Shown piece by piece: positions 61,941 through 64,000 of a stretch of DNA of 64,000 bases. The notes below the pieces were generated by a model. That model was not told the DNA's origin and did not search any database. It was given only the letters and a program-made list of their open reading frames with translations. The translations under genes and the position numbers were made by a program. Numbering within the stretch: position 1 is the first letter of the stretch; each line of letters starts with the position of its first letter. Origin of the DNA: Acidocella sp. KAb 2-4 (lineage in GTDB: Bacteria > Pseudomonadota > Alphaproteobacteria > Acetobacterales > Acetobacteraceae). The DNA lies in contig NZ_JAJDJU010000003.1 in NCBI RefSeq assembly GCF_020567705.1, positions 143,243-207,242 of the forward strand. Reading direction: 5' to 3'.

Positions 61941-62716
61941 GCCTTTGTCTGGCGGCCGCGGTGGTGGTGACGCTGGCGATGCTGGTCGCCTGGAAGGTGC
62001 AGCGCGCCGTCGGCAATGCCGGGTGGGTGGATGTGTTCTGGACGTTTTCCACCGGGTTGGCCCTGGCCGGGGTGGCGCTGGCCGCGCCTGGGGCGCTCTG
62101 GCGGCATGTGCTACTGGCGGCGCTGATACTGATTTGGGCCGGGCGGCTGGGCGGGTATGTTGTTTGGCGCGTCGCCACCGGCCCCGAGGATACGCGCTAC
62201 GCCATGATGCGCCAGGAGGCCGGTGCCGACTTCCAGCGCCGGATGCTGAAGCTGATCATCGGGCAGGGGCCGGTCTCGGGTGTTTTGGCGGTATCGGTTT
62301 ATCTGGCCGCAGCGCAGCCGGCGCCGGGTTTGCGGGTGGCTGATGTGCTGGGCGCGGCGGTGTTGCTGGCTGCCCTGGCCGGGGAGGCCTTGGCCGATAA
62401 CCAATTACGGGTTTGGCGGGCCAACCCGGCCAATGCCGGGGGCATCTGCGAGGCCGGGCTGTGGGCGCTGTGCCGGCACCCGAATTATTTCTTCGAGGCG
62501 CTTGGCTGGCTGGCCTACCCGGTGATCGCTTTCGTGCCATCGCAACCGGCAACCGCCTTGGCGCTGGTGGCGCCGGTGCTGATGTTTCTGGTGCTGCGCT
62601 ACCTCACCGGCGTGCCGCCGGTTGAAGCGGCGATGCTGGCGCGCCGGGGCGAGACCTATCGCGCCTATCAAGCCCGCACCTCGGCCCTGTTGCCGCGCTG
62701 GCCGCGCCGCGCCTAG
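61937..62716 (+). CDS. DUF1295 (steroid 5-alpha reductase-like) membrane protein
   Basis: 259 residues, about six helices. The DUF1295 marks NAGWVDVFWTFSTG, NQLRVW and LCRHPNYFFEALGWLAY are clear. GTG start at 61937 lies in the stop of copy 2 of the Cfa-like gene. It is the last gene of the rpoE operon. Related proteins are reductases of unsaturated lipid-like substrates; its target here is unknown. Confidence 0.9.
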   Translation: MSLCLAAAVVVTLAMLVAWKVQRAVGNAGWVDVFWTFSTGLALAGVALAAPGALWRHVLLAALILIWAGRLGGYVVWRVATGPEDTRYAMMRQEAGADFQRRMLKLIIGQGPVSGVLAVSVYLAAAQPAPGLRVADVLGAAVLLAALAGEALADNQLRVWRANPANAGGICEAGLWALCRHPNYFFEALGWLAYPVIAFVPSQPATALALVAPVLMFLVLRYLTGVPPVEAAMLARRGETYRAYQARTSALLPRWPRRA

Positions 62717-62760
62717 CCTTTGCCCCGGGCCTGGGATAGGTTAAATCACGCGCATGGACT

Positions 62761-62837
62761 GTCTCCGTAGCTCAGCAGGATAGAGCACAGGATTCCTAAT
62801 CCTGGGGCCGTGGGTTCGAATCCCGCCGGGGACACCA
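62761..62837 (+). tRNA. tRNA-Arg (anticodon CCT)
   Basis: 77 bases with CCA. Acceptor GTCTCCG/CGGGGAC has one T-G pair. The anticodon stem CAGGA/TCCTG encloses TTCCTAA, giving CCT. The sequence after its 3' end is clearly less GC-rich, as at an integration site. Confidence 0.94.
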
Positions 62838-63011
62838 ATCCACATATGTATGATTAAGCTGTTGAAAAGACAAGGGAATATTCAATCTGATTATGGAATG
62901 CCCATACAGTTGCTCATACAGCTTCCACACAGGTTTTAAGCGCCTGTAGCAGGCCAAAAAACAGCCGCCACTAGCAGCGTCCAAGGGCACCAATAGCAGC
63001 GGCTTGCAGCC
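62838..63011. other. AT-richer, non-coding boundary after tRNA-Arg(CCT)
   Basis: About 170 bases with lower GC than the rest of the window, no convincing gene on either strand and a short direct repeat CATACAG (twice within 20 bases). A second copy of the tRNA 3' end is not found within the window. A reading frame antisense to the tRNA is not regarded as coding. Confidence 0.5.
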
Positions 63012-63561
63012 TTATCGCCCGTACAGCTGCGCCCCGAGTAGCGCGCGCACCTTGGCCCGTTGCACTGGGGCGAGGGCGTCGAGGATCGCGGCCCGCGTCT
63101 CGGCGTTGCTTACGTGCCGGGCGTCGGACACCGCCTGGGCGGCTTCGGGCATCCCATAGGACGAGAGCTGGCGCATGGCGGTGCTGTAGGTCGATTGCCG
63201 CGCGGCGTCCTGAATAGCCGCAAATCGGCTTTGTGGCTTTCTCGTCGGGGTGTAATTTACGAACCGCAGTAACAGTGCTGACCTCGCCGTCCTTACGGAT
63301 GGCCGGGGCCTGCCGGGCTTCAAGTTCTTGCCAGCGGTCGATGATCCGGGCGCGGAGTTCTACGCTGTAGCCGGAGACGAGGATCAAGGTCTCGCGCTTG
63401 GGTAGGAGGAAACAGGGGCGCACCTCGCCGTTTCCGCCTGGATAGACGCCCCCAAATTTGGGGAGGTCGGTTTCCCCGTACAGTTCCACCAGCATTTGGC
63501 GGATGTCACGCATGACATGGTCGTGGCGCTTCCCGGTCAGCTCCGCGATCTCGCGGCTGGG
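63012..63561 (-). pseudogene. Decayed phage regulatory protein of the Rha family
   Basis: The minus strand encodes [20 protein letters not shown] and then [20 protein letters not shown], which are strong Rha-type phage regulator motifs. It is broken in three ways. A TAA (63562-63564) stands one codon before the conserved N-terminus, and no start codon precedes the Rha domain. The frame also changes near 63250-63270, after which the C-terminal part (ending LLGAQLYGR at 63012) continues in another frame. It is therefore a relic of a prophage or integrative element. Confidence 0.7.
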
Positions 63562-63708
63562 TTAAATCCGCTTTAAGCCTAGCAGCACGGAAGCGTCCGG
63601 TGTTTTAGACCCCCACTTCAGACTTGTGGGTCAAACGCAGCAGGTCCGCCTGGGGCTGGTGTGCGGGTACTAAAAGGCCGCCCGGTGTCTCTGTAAGAGG
63701 GCCGGGGC

Positions 63709-63948
63709 CTATCCGGTGGGTGGGTTTTTAGCTGCTACGCGCCATTTTTCGTATAGGGACGGTCGAAGATGTGCGTTCCCCCCGCAAAAATCGTCGTAGC
63801 CAAATTGAATTCCACAGCGTGGGCAAATTTCGAATGACGGACGCTCGCCATTCCAAGGCGGTTCATTGTTGGCATAACCGCAGACAGGGCACAGGCAGCT
63901 ATTTCCACCTTCGTCAGCCTTCATCCCATTGTCTCTCTTTGCCGTCAT
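63709..63948 (-). CDS. Small zinc-ribbon protein
   Basis: 79 residues with two CxxC knuckles (CPVCGYANNEPPW and ICPRCGIQFGYDD), a pattern found in short cysteine-rich proteins of accessory regions. GGAG precedes the ATG at 63948 by about 5 bases. Function unknown. It lies beyond the tRNA boundary with the Rha relic, so it is probably part of the acquired region. Confidence 0.7.
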   Translation of the reverse strand: MTAKRDNGMKADEGGNSCLCPVCGYANNEPPWNGERPSFEICPRCGIQFGYDDFCGGNAHLRPSLYEKWRVAAKNPPTG

Positions 63949-64000
63949 GTTTCTCCGTTCTGGACTGCAACATTATGCCGCCCAGCACGGAACAATAGAC

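Noticed and set aside
62796..62993. Minus-strand frame whose C-terminus reads CPRRDSNPRPQD
   Set aside because: This is the familiar antisense translation of a tRNA T-arm and acceptor stem (tRNA-Arg at 62761), not a protein.
63608..63631. Imperfect inverted repeat GACCCCCAC/GTGGGTC as terminator or att site
   Set aside because: Contains a bulge, no T-tract on either strand and no second copy; insufficient for a call.

Overview
The window is GC-rich DNA from an alphaproteobacterium, most likely of the Rhodospirillales/Acetobacteraceae type. That placement is an inference from a hisB-hisH-hisA-hisF-hisE order, an intracellular PHA depolymerase, a complex I NDUFS4-like accessory subunit, an RpoE-ChrR pair and bacterial sphingolipid genes. 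Genes are tightly packed with many 1-4 nt start/stop overlaps, and no intergenic gap exceeds about 300 bases. No rRNA, CRISPR array or intact insertion sequence was seen. Three tRNA genes are present.

Layout. 1-5.7 kb: a pqiA fragment, then a HlyD adaptor, a fused double ABC ATPase and two ABC-2 permeases (an efflux operon). 5.8-10.7 kb: an FAD monooxygenase, a LysR regulator, and azoreductase, YceI, cytochrome b561 and YceI genes. 10.8-16.1 kb: sulfotransferase, ftsK, glutathione S-transferase and PHA depolymerase. 16.1-22.3 kb, minus strand: a histidine operon (hisB, hisH, alpha/beta hydrolase, GNAT, hisA, hisF, hisE) followed by hinT and chrA. 22.4-24.9 kb: a Bcr/CflA exporter, a class I glutamine amidotransferase-like hydrolase and a small Gln-rich protein.

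24.9-43.5 kb is the most interesting part. It is an envelope-lipid island with every step expected for a bacterial ceramide: serine palmitoyltransferase, a dedicated acyl carrier protein, an acyl ligase, a ceramide reductase-like epimerase-fold protein, a ceramide synthase-like GNAT protein and a di-iron hydroxylase. Interleaved are inositol-1-phosphate synthase, a sugar-phosphate/inositol-phosphate nucleotidyltransferase and a CDP-alcohol phosphotransferase. There are also a GT32 glycosyltransferase, two GT4 glycosyltransferases, a GT9 glycosyltransferase, a PIG-L/LmbE de-N-acetylase, an LptF/LptG-like permease pair and a Wzx-type flippase. Read together, these could build and export a glycosylated inositol-phosphoryl-ceramide, resembling the GIPC lipids of fungi and plants, by way of CDP-inositol. 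The individual families are recognisable; the assembled pathway is inference.

43.6-54.6 kb: AidB-like acyl-CoA dehydrogenase, a DUF3311/sodium:solute symporter pair, NRDE and NUDIX proteins, purB, a TerC-family membrane protein, two 2OG-Fe(II) oxygenases, a PilZ protein, a GT39 glycosyltransferase and a DUF192 protein. 54.6-62.8 kb: tRNA-Pro, an NDUFS4-like gene, tRNA-Arg(TCT), and then a singlet-oxygen-type stress island. The island has rpoE-chrR with divergent sigma-E promoters and two Cfa-like methyltransferases. Its other members are an FAD oxidoreductase, DUF1365, DUF2177, SDR and DUF1295 genes. 62.8-64 kb: beyond tRNA-Arg(CCT) the sequence becomes less GC-rich and carries a decayed phage Rha-type gene and a small zinc-ribbon protein, consistent with the edge of an integrated element.
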